Shown: in pieces, positions 43,589 through 54,800 of the stretch
Numbering within the stretch: position 1 is the stretch's first letter
How the letters are laid out: every line of letters starts with the position of its first letter
Assembly (NCBI GenBank): GCA_022793875.1
Contig: JAAWDR010000025.1
Coordinates: 1 to 56,657 of the forward strand
Direction of reading: 5' to 3'
Origin: Clostridia bacterium
GTDB taxonomy: Bacteria > Bacillota > Clostridia > TANB77 > CAG-508
DNA length: 56,657 nt
Translations under genes and position numbers: made by a program
Notes under the pieces: model-generated
What the model was told of the DNA's origin: nothing
What the model saw: only the letters and a program-made list of their open reading frames with translations
The model's database searches: none

Positions 43589-44650
43589 TTATTTATATTT
43601 CTCTTGAATTTCCTTAATCTCATCAAAATGATTCTCTAAAATATCCAAAAATACATCATCAATTTCAGGATCGAATTGAGTATCTCTACACCTTCTAAAT
43701 TCATTAATTACGACATCTAAAGGTAAAGAATCTCTATAAACTCTTTTTGAAGTCATAGCATCAAAACTATCAGCAACAGCAGCAATTCTAGCTAAATAAG
43801 GAATATCATTACCAGCTAATCTTCCAGGATATCCAGTACCATCATATTTTTCATGATGATGTTTAACAATAGGTATAATATCTTTAAAAATTGTAGCTGA
43901 AGATAAAATATGAGCTCCAATAGAAGGGTGATTTTTTATCTCAGAATATTCATCATCAGTCAATTTCGCATTTTTCTTAAGAATATCATCAGGAACGCCT
44001 ATTTTACCAATATCATGGAAAAGACCGCCTAATTGCAATAAACGTAAATCATCATCAGATAAATTAAGTTTTTGACCAATTAATACAGAATATTGAGCAA
44101 CTCTATCTGAGTGACCTCTTGTATATGTATCTTTAGCCTCAACAGTATATCTTAAAGTTTGAATACTTTCTAAATATGCTTTTTCTAATTTTTCGTAAGT
44201 GTCAGACAATTCTGAATTTATTTTTTTAATTTCATTCATTTGAGCAATAGATTTAATACCAGACTCAATCAATAAAAGAAGTTGATCAAATTTATCACTT
44301 TTCTCACAATAACCTTGAATATCTAATCTTCTGATAGTTTCAAGTGGTGGAGCTAAATCTTTATGACCTGTTAATAATAAGATATAAAGCTCTTTATTAA
44401 ATTTTCTAATTTCTTCAACAACTTGGTCACCATGAATAGGAGTCATAATAAAGTCTAAAATCATTAAATCAAAATGTTCATTTCTAATTCTTTCAATTGC
44501 TTCTTGAGGGTCTGTTACACCAATAAAATTATATCCAGACCTCTTTAAAAAGATTGATAGAGAATCTATAATTCCTTCTTCATCATCAACTGCTATAATT
44601 TTATAATTATTATTTTCATTATTTTCTAAGTTTTGTAGTCCTTTTCTCAT
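43589..44650 (-). CDS. Response regulator with HD-GYP phosphodiesterase domain
   Basis: 353 residues. The receiver domain (about 16-130) has the acidic pair DDE and phospho-Asp66 in DLMILDFIM. A short coiled coil (about 140-165) leads to an HD-GYP domain (about 168-345) with HD in GGLFHDIGKIGVPDDIL, HHHEKYDGTGYPGRLAG and ADSFDAMTSKR, all expected catalytic elements for c-di-GMP or related dinucleotide hydrolysis. The orphan sensor kinase at 46981-48798 on the same strand is a candidate partner, although a three-gene module now lies between them. Confidence 0.93.
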   Translation of the reverse strand: MRKGLQNLENNENNNYKIIAVDDEEGIIDSLSIFLKRSGYNFIGVTDPQEAIERIRNEHFDLMILDFIMTPIHGDQVVEEIRKFNKELYILLLTGHKDLAPPLETIRRLDIQGYCEKSDKFDQLLLLIESGIKSIAQMNEIKKINSELSDTYEKLEKAYLESIQTLRYTVEAKDTYTRGHSDRVAQYSVLIGQKLNLSDDDLRLLQLGGLFHDIGKIGVPDDILKKNAKLTDDEYSEIKNHPSIGAHILSSATIFKDIIPIVKHHHEKYDGTGYPGRLAGNDIPYLARIAAVADSFDAMTSKRVYRDSLPLDVVINEFRRCRDTQFDPEIDDVFLDILENHFDEIKEIQEKYK

Positions 44651-45011
44651 AAAAATACCTCATTATTTTAATTGTTTTCTACATTATATTAGTAAATTAC
44701 ATAAAAATCAAGAGATTTAAACATTTTTTAGTAGATTAGTATAAAGTGAAAAAACAAAATATGAATACAGAGTATCAACAGTATATAAAAAGTATATAAT
44801 AAAAAATATCTATGTACAGGTTGATATAAATAATGAAAAATTAAGAAAAAGAGGTCTAATATTTCTACTAGACCAATATGAAAAAGTTCATATTTAACAT
44901 AAATTGGACTTCCACTTAAGTGGTGGTATGAGAAGGGAGAGATTCATTAAGAATTATCTGCCACTCAATTATATGGTTGGTATTAGGTTTGTTAAAATAA
45001 GGTTACAAAAT
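44651..45011. other. Intergenic stretch with small hairpins
   Basis: No gene. Contains GGTCTA/TAGACC (44852-44874), a palindrome CCACTTAAGTGG (44912-44923) and the left copy of a 51-bp imperfect repeat (44923-44973). The palindrome and repeat sit where the DUF3021 gene's transcript would end. Confidence 0.6.
44923..44973. repeat. Imperfect 51-bp direct repeat, left copy
   Basis: 40 of 51 positions match 46935-46985, including TTCATTAAGAATTAT. The two copies flank the LytTR-DUF3021-secreted protein module. Confidence 0.6.
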
Positions 45012-45563
45012 CTATTTTGTTTTTAGACGTTGCAAGATTTCATTTATTTTTTTTGTTTGATATTTAGTAATAAAAATTCTAGATAATATAATAATAAAAA
45101 ACAATAAAGTATATAAAATAAAGGTATTTTTCAAAACCATAAAAAAGTTATTTATGAAAATACTTTCAGATAATATAGAATAAATTATGGTAAGGATTAT
45201 ATTCCAACAAATATTACCTGAAATAAATATAAACAAATGTCGCAATAATTTAGAATTTTCCATTGATGTAATTAGACTAATAGCAATGCCTATTATTAAA
45301 GAGAAAATTGATATAGTTATATTATTTGCTAAAATAAACTTTCTTCCCATATAGTGTTGATCTTTTAAAAAACTATAATTATCATATCCTTTTTGAACTT
45401 GAAAAGTCAGAGTTTGCATTTCTGAAACATTTAATGTTTGTGATGTTATATCATCCAATAATATTTGAGTATTAATATAATTGCAAAAATTGTAAATAAA
45501 ACAAAGTATAGAATTTATTATTAAGGTCATAATAATTGCTTTTTTTATAATATTTTTAATCAT
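45012..45563 (-). CDS. DUF3021-like membrane protein
   Basis: 183 residues with four transmembrane helices (about 8-28, 82-103, 108-128, 138-160), a short external loop and a basic C-terminus (TKYQTKKINEILQRLK). DUF3021 proteins are encoded next to LytTR regulators and are thought to restrain them. This gene overlaps the end of the LytTR gene by 8 nt (ATGATTAA), so they are translationally coupled. That overlap is only seen if the LytTR frame is restored. Confidence 0.72.
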   Translation of the reverse strand: MIKNIIKKAIIMTLIINSILCFIYNFCNYINTQILLDDITSQTLNVSEMQTLTFQVQKGYDNYSFLKDQHYMGRKFILANNITISIFSLIIGIAISLITSMENSKLLRHLFIFISGNICWNIILTIIYSILSESIFINNFFMVLKNTFILYTLLFFIIILSRIFITKYQTKKINEILQRLKTK

Positions 45564-46036
45564 AACATTCCCACCTTTCCTTTAAAAACTTCATTACTAT
45601 GCTAAACCTTCTTCTTGATACATTTTCAGTTGTATTATTTTTGAATTTAACAATAAGATTTCCAATTATTCCGAGTATCAAAACATTCAATCTGTTTTAT
45701 GTTAGCAATACAAGAGTTCGAAATTCTAATAAAGATATTATTATCCAAAATTTCCTCTAGTTCATAGAGCTTTTTTCTAACTAAAAAAGAACTATCCTTA
45801 TATATGCAATAAACATTTTGATTACTAGTATAAAATTTATCAATTTTTTCGGTTTCTAATAAATAAATTTTATTATCATTTTCTGCTATTATCATAGGAA
45901 TTTTTTTTCTCGTTATGTTTTCAACATTACTAATTATAGTAGATAATTCTTTTGACATTTCTTGTGATATTATTTTTATTTCACATTCTTCTTTTGGAAT
46001 TTTGTCTGAGAATTCCGTTGTTATTTTTATATTCAT
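45556..46036 (-). CDS. LytTR-family DNA-binding regulator, split by a +1 frameshift at a CGG codon
   Basis: The N-terminal ~55 residues form a small helper domain; the LytTR domain follows (about 58-150: NKIYLLETEKIDKFYTSN, KLYELEEILDNNIFIRIS). The first frame ends GAT ACT CGG AAT AAT TGG and stops at 45647. Leaving out the C (45673) gives GAT ACT GGA ATA ATT GGA and completes the domain with FKNNTTENVSRRRFSIVMKF, ending at 45556 with 159 residues. The restored end overlaps the DUF3021 start exactly as in typical LytTR-DUF3021 pairs. The TAGGAGGG site supports the start. Fourth frame-restoring CGG site. Confidence 0.85.
45647..45675 (-). other. Out-of-frame tail of LytTR if no frameshift occurs
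   Basis: Without recoding, the protein ends with the nonsense tail RNNWKSYC after the CGG codon; the beta strand and basic SRRR end of LytTR would be missing. Confidence 0.7.
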
Positions 46037-46274
46037 TTTTCCCTCCTAGCTTTTTATTTATATAAATTATATATTTATATAATGATATTTTCAATAATAA
46101 ATAAAATATTGATTTTAGATGTTATATAAAAGGATATATGTGGTTAGATTTTCTAAATAATCGTTGAAATATATAAGTGCGTATTTATAATATGTAAATG
46201 TGTATGAATGAAAGATATATGGTATTGATTTATAGGATATAATAGATTATAATTATTATACTTTAAATTTGATT

Positions 46275-46301
46275 AAAAGATGCTGTGATTTAGCATCTTT
46301 T
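46275..46301 (+). promoter_or_regulatory. Leader hairpin upstream of the secreted protein
   Basis: AAAAGATGCT pairs perfectly with AGCATCTTTT around a 7-nt loop about 40 nt before the start at 46344. It resembles an attenuator or a terminator for upstream transcription. The rest of 46037-46343 is AT-rich and non-coding. Confidence 0.65.
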
Positions 46302-46343
46302 AAAAGTATAGGAAAAGGTTTTTTGCAAGATGGAGGTATCAAT

Positions 46344-46847
46344 ATGATGAAAAAGACATTATCTATTCGGAGTAAAAAAATTGTAACAATAATATGTGCT
46401 TTAGCAATTGTATTTTGTGGACATTTGGTCTTTAACAATACTAATACAGTGTTCGCAGCAGAAATGTCAGATGGTGCTATAAAAGACTATTCTGACACTG
46501 GAATTATGCCATATGGAGAGTATCATACGTTTTATAAGTTTCAAGCAGGGACATATACTGGTGGATTTGGATTTGATTTCAGTACTGATAAGTCATGTGT
46601 TTTAAGATTTATGTATGTGGCTGGATACACAAACGGGCAGTCGGGTAGTATCACATATATACTTCAAAGAAAAAATGGATTTCCAGGGGTATATATTGAA
46701 GGGACTTCAGGTGTTGATGGTTCTGGACATATAGTAATATTAAAAGATACAAAGCTACCAGCTGGCAATTATAATCTAATGATTATTCCAAATGATGTAT
46801 CTACATCAATTATATTTAATGGAGAAGTATATACATTAGATTATTGA
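46344..46847 (+). CDS. Small secreted protein, beta-rich, unknown function
   Basis: 167 residues from the ATG at 46344, preceded by GGAGG; the open frame begins at 46269 inside a hairpin and lacks a ribosome site there. A Sec signal peptide (residues 1-40, ending TVFAAE) is followed by a mature beta-rich domain of about 125 residues (GEYHTFYKFQAGTYTGGFGF, VILKDTKLPAGNYNLMIIP). It shares the LPAG-x-Y motif and layout with the protein at 12738. One in-frame CGG (46368) and more GC-rich codons distinguish it from native genes. It is divergent from the LytTR-DUF3021 pair, which may regulate it. Confidence 0.75.
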   Translation: MMKKTLSIRSKKIVTIICALAIVFCGHLVFNNTNTVFAAEMSDGAIKDYSDTGIMPYGEYHTFYKFQAGTYTGGFGFDFSTDKSCVLRFMYVAGYTNGQSGSITYILQRKNGFPGVYIEGTSGVDGSGHIVILKDTKLPAGNYNLMIIPNDVSTSIIFNGEVYTLDY

Positions 46848-46901
46848 TAAGATTGCTATAATCTGTAAATAAGTAACTTTTAACCTGACCTTTTCCTATA
46901 C

Positions 46902-46934
46902 AAAAAAGGAGCTGCAAAGACAGCTCCTTTTTTA
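46902..46934 (+). terminator. Terminator after the secreted protein
   Basis: AAAAAAGGAGCTG pairs perfectly with CAGCTCCTTTTTT around a 6-nt loop; also usable by the convergent kinase gene. Confidence 0.92.
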
Positions 46935-46985
46935 GTGGTGTGAGAAAAAAGAAATTCATTAAGAATTATTCTATACTCGATTATA
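46935..46985. repeat. Imperfect 51-bp direct repeat, right copy
   Basis: Matches 44923-44973 at 40 of 51 positions. Its last bases include the stop codon of the histidine kinase gene. Confidence 0.6.
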
Positions 46986-48798
46986 AAGGTAGTGTAATAG
47001 TAAAAGTAGTACCTTGACCAATCTCAGACTCAACAGTAATATTACCATTAAAATGAGCTCTAATAGTAGAATAAGACATATATAAACCAAGACCAGTACC
47101 ATTTTTACCCTTTGTAGTAATCATCTCTTTAAATAACTTATCCTTAACCTTATCAGGTAAGCCACAACCATAATCTCTTACAGAAATAAGTAAGTTATTA
47201 TCATCTCTATCTACAATCAAATCAATATTTTGTTCAGGTTTTCCATCATAAGCTTGAATTGAATTAGAAATCATATTATTAATAACCTGAACCAAACTAT
47301 TAACATCACCATTTATTATAGTATTTTCATCAGTTTTCATCAAAACTTTCAAATAAACAATAGAATTTTTAAGCTCATGTCTCATCAAAATATTAACTCT
47401 TTTTACTAACTCAGTAACAGTAAAAGATATATCATTTTCATTAGACAAATTAACAGCTTGACCTTTAACAGCAGTGATAACATCTGACATATACTCAGTA
47501 TGTGTTTTTATTTTAGAAACCCATGTAGACATATCTAAAGCAATATCATGATGATCTTGGCTATTTACTTCAGGGTCATCAATAGAAGAATCATATTCTT
47601 TTATTAAATCAGATAGACCTTCAGCAGCACCAGATATAGACATTATAGGAGTTTTTAAGTTATGAGCAATTCCACCTATTAATTGTCCTAATGATGCTAG
47701 ACGTTCATTTTCCATTAAAGTCTCTTGGTTGTTTTTAATTGTTTTCATGTCTTCTACATGTTGAGTTATATTTTTAAATAATATTAATGTACCAATAAAT
47801 GAATTTTTATTATTTAATCTACTAAACTCTATATGAAAATGCATATTTAAACTTTCAAAATATTTATCTAATGCCAAAGTTTTTGTAGTCTTTTTAACAG
47901 AAGAAAGAATTTCTTTCAAAGTATCAATATCTATTGATATAGCTGAATTGTCTTTTATAAGTGTATATAAATTTTTATTTCTAACATAAGAATCCTTAAA
48001 GCCAGACATCATCAAAAAAGTTTTATTAAAATCTATTATTTTATTATTTTCATCTATAACTATATAGCCATCAGATATTTTATCAACTATTTTTTGCAAT
48101 GCAATAGGAGTAATACTTAAAAAATTAAATTTAAATATTGCAATTGCCCAAAACAATATTCCAATAGCAAAAGTGATAGGAGTCATATAAACAGTCATAT
48201 GTAAAATACCAAAAGTTCCTAGAATATTAGTAATTAATGAAATTAAAATTCCAATAATAAGCAAAATTGATTGTCTAGAGAAGAATCCAGCATTTTTAAT
48301 AGAATAACTCATTAAATAAAATAATCCTACAAGTAATAATCCATATGAATAAATAGAATGTATTGTCATATAAGGACCATATATAGTTTCAGGAAAATTA
48401 ACAGAATATTTTTCATAAAACAAATGATGATAATCATTTGTCCATAATATCAATAATGATATTATAGGAACTATAAATAATGCAAAATAAGACTTTTTAA
48501 ATTCTATTTTTGTTTTTGCAAATATAATACCTGTAAAGAAAATGCCAACAGGTAAAAGGCAAGTGCCTATATACACAAAGTAGTCAAAATATATAGGTGG
48601 AATCCCAAATCTATTTGAAAATAAGACTTGAAAAATTAATCCTATAAAACAAATAGACAAGCAAGAAAGAGTTAATATAAAAACACTTCTTAATTGACTC
48701 TTATCTATTTTCTTGTATATTACAAGTGTTAGCACAGCTGTTACAAAAAAAGATAGTAATAAAATTACAAAAGTAAATGTACCAGTAGTTAACATCAT
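46981..48798 (-). CDS. Sensor histidine kinase with 7TM-type input and PAS domain
   Basis: 605 residues. The N-terminal seven hydrophobic helices (about 5-225) match the 7TM histidine-kinase input module. A PAS domain (about 235-345; SDGYIVIDENNKIIDFNKTF) leads to a dimerisation region with phosphoacceptor His379 in GGIAHNLKTPIMS, then a HATPase domain with N box NMISNSIQAY, G1 VRDYGCGLP and G2 GKNGTGLGLYMS. An AAAGGAGG site precedes the start, only 25 nt after the NRPS stop, so the kinase is transcribed from the NRPS operon. No response regulator is directly adjacent; the HD-GYP regulator at 43589 is the nearest candidate. Confidence 0.92.
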   Translation of the reverse strand: MMLTTGTFTFVILLLSFFVTAVLTLVIYKKIDKSQLRSVFILTLSCLSICFIGLIFQVLFSNRFGIPPIYFDYFVYIGTCLLPVGIFFTGIIFAKTKIEFKKSYFALFIVPIISLLILWTNDYHHLFYEKYSVNFPETIYGPYMTIHSIYSYGLLLVGLFYLMSYSIKNAGFFSRQSILLIIGILISLITNILGTFGILHMTVYMTPITFAIGILFWAIAIFKFNFLSITPIALQKIVDKISDGYIVIDENNKIIDFNKTFLMMSGFKDSYVRNKNLYTLIKDNSAISIDIDTLKEILSSVKKTTKTLALDKYFESLNMHFHIEFSRLNNKNSFIGTLILFKNITQHVEDMKTIKNNQETLMENERLASLGQLIGGIAHNLKTPIMSISGAAEGLSDLIKEYDSSIDDPEVNSQDHHDIALDMSTWVSKIKTHTEYMSDVITAVKGQAVNLSNENDISFTVTELVKRVNILMRHELKNSIVYLKVLMKTDENTIINGDVNSLVQVINNMISNSIQAYDGKPEQNIDLIVDRDDNNLLISVRDYGCGLPDKVKDKLFKEMITTKGKNGTGLGLYMSYSTIRAHFNGNITVESEIGQGTTFTITLPL

Positions 48799-48823
48799 AA
48801 ACCTCCTTTAATTATTATATAAT

Positions 48824-51800
48824 TTAATCAAAATAACCCAAATTTCTAAAATATTCAATATATTTAGAAATATACTTCTTATTAATCTTTGGCCAAACAA
48901 ACCCAACTTCTTGCAAATACAAATTAGAAAAGTCAGAATTCAACAAAATATTAGCATTAAGGTTAAAAAGCCTATTAGAATCCAAATCAGTAACAATACC
49001 AGAAACAGCACTCTTCAATTTAGAATCCTTTAAAAAAGCATTAACCCTAGCAGAAAACTCTTCATCTGAAACAAAATCCAACTTTATATTAAGTTCATTC
49101 AAATACTTAACAATATCAATAAAAGAAATCAAATTATTATTAAATATATGAAAAACAGTAAATCTAGGATTAGATTTTATTACTTTTATAATAGCATCAG
49201 CGCATAAATCAACAGGTGCAAATTCGGTAGCATGAGCTTTAAAGCCTTCTTGAATAACTTGTAATTTTAAAATAGATTTAATTCTATTTACAAAAGCATT
49301 TTCAGACACATTAATTTGAAATTTAGCATCAGAATATCTGTTAGAAATATTACCCATTCTAAAAATGCATGCATCTAAACCAGAATTAATATTTTCTAAA
49401 ATTAGTTTTTCTGCTTCAAACTTTGTTCTAATATATGTGTTATTCAAATTTTGATTTTTATATAAATCCTTTTCGCTAAAATATGTAACATCTTCAGACT
49501 GTTCAATATTATTTTCAGAAAGCCCCATACCAGAAACACTAGTAGTAGAAATATGATATAATTTCTTATTAAATGTTTTACAAAAATCTATTAATCTTTG
49601 TGTTCCTAAAACATTTATAGAATTAAATTGTTCATATTCTCCATAATGTTTAACAAGTGCAGCACTATTAATAACAACATCAACTTTTTTAGCTAAATCT
49701 TCATAATCTGAAGCATTCAAGCCAAAATCTGGAATAGTTATATCAGCAGTAACAACTTTTATACGTGTTCCAAACATTTTGTCATATTTGTTACCAAAAT
49801 AAAATTCTAAAGTCTTTTGTAATCTTTCTTCAGGATTTCCCATATTTTTTCTTCTAACAAAACAGTATATAACGCCATCTTTAGTAGAAGAAAGGTAGTT
49901 GTCCAAAATATGAGCACCTAAAAATCCAGTTGACCCAGTTAATAAAATGCTCTTAACTTCACGCATTTTAATATTTGAAGGTACATTATTAATATCATTT
50001 GAAGATAATAATTCATTTATATTAGTATAATCATAATTTTCTTGAACAGCTTGTTCAGAAGGTAAGTTGTTTTCAGCTTTTTGAGCTAATAGTTTAATAG
50101 TAGGGAACTTGAATATATCTGAATAAGAAATATTCAAATCTTGATTTAGTGCTTCAACCTGAAATTTTATTGCAGATAATGAATCACCACCCAATTCAAA
50201 GAAATTATCATCTATACCTATTTTATCAATATTAAATAAATCTTGCCATAAAATACATAATTGTTTTTCTAATTCTGTAACAGGAGCAACATATGTATTT
50301 TTTGCCCTTATCACTGGTTTCGGTAATTTTGCTTTATCTATTTTTCCATTTACAGTTAAAGGAAATGCTTCTAATTGTATATAAATACTTGGTACCATAT
50401 AAAAAGCGAGTTTGCTTTGTAAATATGCAGATAAATCAGAAGTATTTATATTTTTATCTGATGTAAAATAAGTAATCAAATGAGTCTTTTTGCCAGTATT
50501 ATAAACAATTGTTAGACATTTTGTAATAGATGGATATTGCATAATTGTGTAATCAATTTCTTGTAACTCGATTCTATAACCAGAAATCTTAACTTGAGAA
50601 TCTTTTCTCGCAATATAAGAGATGGTACCATCTGTATTCCATTTTGCTAGATCTCCAGTTTTATAAAGACTTGAACTGTCATCAAAAATATTATTAACAA
50701 AATGTTTATCTGTTTCAGCTTGATTATTTATATAACCACAACCAACACCATTTCCAGATATACATAGTTCTCCAGGAACACCAACAGGAACAATATTGGT
50801 ATTTTTATCTACAATATAAATATTTGTATTATGTATAGGTCTTCCAATAGAAACAATATCATCATTTTTCTCATCTTTTTCATATTCAAGTGCAGTTGAA
50901 CAGATTGTTGTCTCAGTAGGACCATAACCATTAATAATTTTTATATTAGGATTTAAATCATAATATTTATTCAAAGTGCTTTTCTTAATAGGTTCAACTC
51001 CTACTAATAATTTACTAATTTTAACATCTTTAGAATTTTTAAGCATTGTATATACTTCCTCCAAAATATTTGGCGGAATATAAAGTGTTGTAATTTTATA
51101 ATCAATAATAACTCTACAATATTCTAAAATATTATTTATAATTTCTTCAGTATATAGTACAAGAGTAGCACCATTTAAAATTGATAAAAATAATTCCCAA
51201 ATACTAACATCAAAAGATATATTAGTAGAAGATAAAAATTTATCTTTTGGAGAGATATTTTTAAACAATTCATTAAATGATAAAACATAGTTAATCAAAT
51301 TTTTATGCATAATTTGAACACCTTTTGGTTTTCCAGTAGAACCAGAAGTATAAATAATATAAGCTAAATCTGATGGCATAATTTCAAAAGGAAAACTAAA
51401 AGTTTCAGTATTCTCGATTTTTTCAAATCCAACAATATCAATTACTTCACATTTTTTATCAATAATATCTTTCATTGTAGAATTTAAAATTAATAATTTG
51501 CAATTACTGTTTTTAATCATATAATCTAATCTGTCTTTAGGATATCCAACATACATAGGCATATAAACACAACCAGCTTTTAAAATAGCCCAAATTGATA
51601 TAACTAATTCAATAGATTTATTAATACATACACCAATTATATCACCTTTTTTAACATTTTTATTAAGTATTTGTAAAGCTAAAGTATTAGATTTTTGGTC
51701 AAGCTCTTTATAAGTAATACTTTTTTCACCAATTTGAACAGCAATATTATTTGGATATTTAGCTACTATATCTTTAAATAAAGTAACTAAATTTTGATTA

Positions 51801-54800
51801 TCAGGATATTCAAGTTGAGTTTTATTAAAATTATGTAAAATTCTATTCTTTTCTTCAGTAAATAACATATCAATATTAGAAATTTTAATATCATTATTAT
51901 TCAAAATTACTTTCAATATATTAATATAATGGTCAGACAAATTTTCTATAAAATCTTCATTAAACAACTTAGTACAGTATTCAAAATTTATATTTAAAAC
52001 ATCATCACTAGGTATAACTTCTAAAGATAAATCAAATTTTGATATTTTAGTATCAGATATATAATATTGTGAATGTATATTTCCTAAATTCAAATTATCT
52101 AAACCACCATTTTGATATGTAAACAATACATCAAACAATGGATTTCTACTTAAATCTCTGGTAATATTTAAATTATTTACAATCTCATCTAAAGGATATG
52201 ATTGATTTTCAAAACTATTTAAGCAAAGTTCTTTTACAGCTTCTAAAAACTCATTAAACTGGTAATTATCATTTATTTTAATATGTAAAGGTAAAGTATT
52301 TACAAACATACCAACTATATTAGAAAGCTCTAAATTATCTCTTCCAATAACAGGTGAGCCAACTACTATATCATCTTGCATAGTATATTTGAAAAGTAAA
52401 ATATAATAAGCACATAGTAAAATCATATAAGGAGTTGTTTTAGTATTTAATGCAAGTTCATTTATTTTATTTGTAAGCTCTAAATCTAAAGTAGTATAAA
52501 CTTTAGAACCTTTATAAGACTTTTCAGCAGGTCTTGGGTAATTTGTAGGAAGATTTAATGGTTCAACCTCATCTTTAAATTGAGAAAGCCAGTAATTTTT
52601 ACTATTATCAAACATAATACTTTTAATATTATTATTTTCCCAAACTGCAAAATCTTTATATGTTAATTGTAAATCTTCTAAATTATCATTATTGTATAAA
52701 GAAGATAGTTCATCAATTAGAATTTTTAAAGAAGTTCCATCAGAGATGATATGATGCATATCAAATAATAATAAACATTTATCATTTTCAAATTTTACTA
52801 ATTGGGCTCTAAATAGTGGTGCTAATTTTAAATTAAAAGGCTTTACAAAGTTTTTAAAACAAAAATCTAAATCTTTGTAATTAGCTGAAGAAACATTTAA
52901 TTTAAAATCTACATTATCTATAATTTTTTGAACTACATTTCCATCAACAATATCAAAATAAGTTCTAAAAGACTCATGTCGTTTAATAAGTTCAATAAAA
53001 CATTTTTCTAATTTATCTATATCAGGTATAGTATCTAATATAATTCCACCAGGAATATTATAAGTTGTTGTATTTTTCTCGCTACCATAACAACTAAAGT
53101 AAATCCTTTTTTGCGCAGAAGAAGCAGGATAATATTCATTCTGTTCTGCTTTTTCTATCATATTTTCTGATTTATTTATGTTTTTTAATAAGTCAGAAAG
53201 TAATTTAATAGTTGGATTATTAAATATATTTTTCATTCCAATTTGTACATTAAACTTATCATATATTTTTACTGATAAATTTATAGCTGATAATGAGTCA
53301 CCACCTAGTTTAAAGAAATCATCTTCAATACTTATATTTTCTTGATGTAAAACATCTTCAAATATTTCTTTAAGGATTTTTTCTTGTTCATTTGTAGGAA
53401 TTACAATTTCTGTATTATTTTCTAATTTAGGCATAGGTAGTAATTTCTTATCAATCTTTCCATTTGGAGTGTAAGGTAATGTATCTAATTCAACAAAATA
53501 TTGAGGTATCATATAATAAGTTAAGCTACTTTGAAGTTTTTTTCTAATATTTTGAACTTTTACATCTGAATTTTTTACATAATAAGCACATAAAAATTCA
53601 TGACCATCATCATTTTGTTTTTTTACTACAACACAATCTTTTATTTCTTTCATTTCCAAAATAGATTTTTCTATTTCTTCTAATTCGATTCTTAAACCTC
53701 TTATTTTTATTTGATTATCTATTCTTCCAAGACAAGTTATAGTGCCATCACTATTATAAAAACCTAAATCTCCAGTTTTGTATAATAAGCTGTTATTATT
53801 AAAAGGATTAGAGATAAAACTTTTATCTGTTAATTCCTGTTTATTAATATAGCCATTTCCAACACCATCACCAGAAATGCAAATCTCACCTGAAATTCCA
53901 ATAGGACACAAATTCATATCCTTATTTACAATATAAATTTGAGTATTATCTAAAGGTTTTCCAATAGTCATATTTTGAACATTTGTAACATCAGTAAGAG
54001 TTGAAAATACAGTTGTTTCACTAGGGCCATAACCATTATATAAAGTAATTCCAATAATTTTTCTTAAACGTTCAGCAAGAGTAATTGGAAATTGCTCACC
54101 AGCTAAAATTATGTATTTTAAGTTATTCAAACAATCTTCATTTTCAATATTATCAAGTAATAGCTTCATTCTTGAAGGTGTTGTTTGAATTATTTCTATA
54201 TTTTCTTTTTCTATTAATTCTGCCAACAAACGAGGGATTGTTTGTTGATTTTGGTTAGCAATAACTAATTTTAACCCTTTTTGTAATGATATAATACTTT
54301 CAAAAAAGAATATATCAAAACTTATTGTAGTAACTGAAACTATTGTCCTATATTTATTATTTTTTAGATATTCAATATAATTATTACAATAATTAACTAA
54401 ATTAGTTACACCTTTATGTGTTAGCATTACACCTTTAGGTTTTCCAGTAGAACCAGAAGTGTATATTATATAAGATAAAGAATTACTATCTATTTTTGTG
54501 TTTAAATTACATGTAGAGTTATTATAAACTGCATTTTCATTTAAAGATACATTAATAAAATTTGTTTGTAAATTTAGCTTTTTATATATTTCGTTTACAG
54601 ATAAAACTAAATTACAATTACTATCTTCTAACATATACAAAATTCTATCAACAGGATAATCAGGATCTATTGGAATATATGCTTTTCCACTTTTTAATAC
54701 AGCAAGAATAGAAATAATCATTTCTAAAGACCTGTTTAATAGAATTCCAACTATTTTATCAGAAGTAGTAGAATGTTCTAATAAATGATGAGCTAAACTA

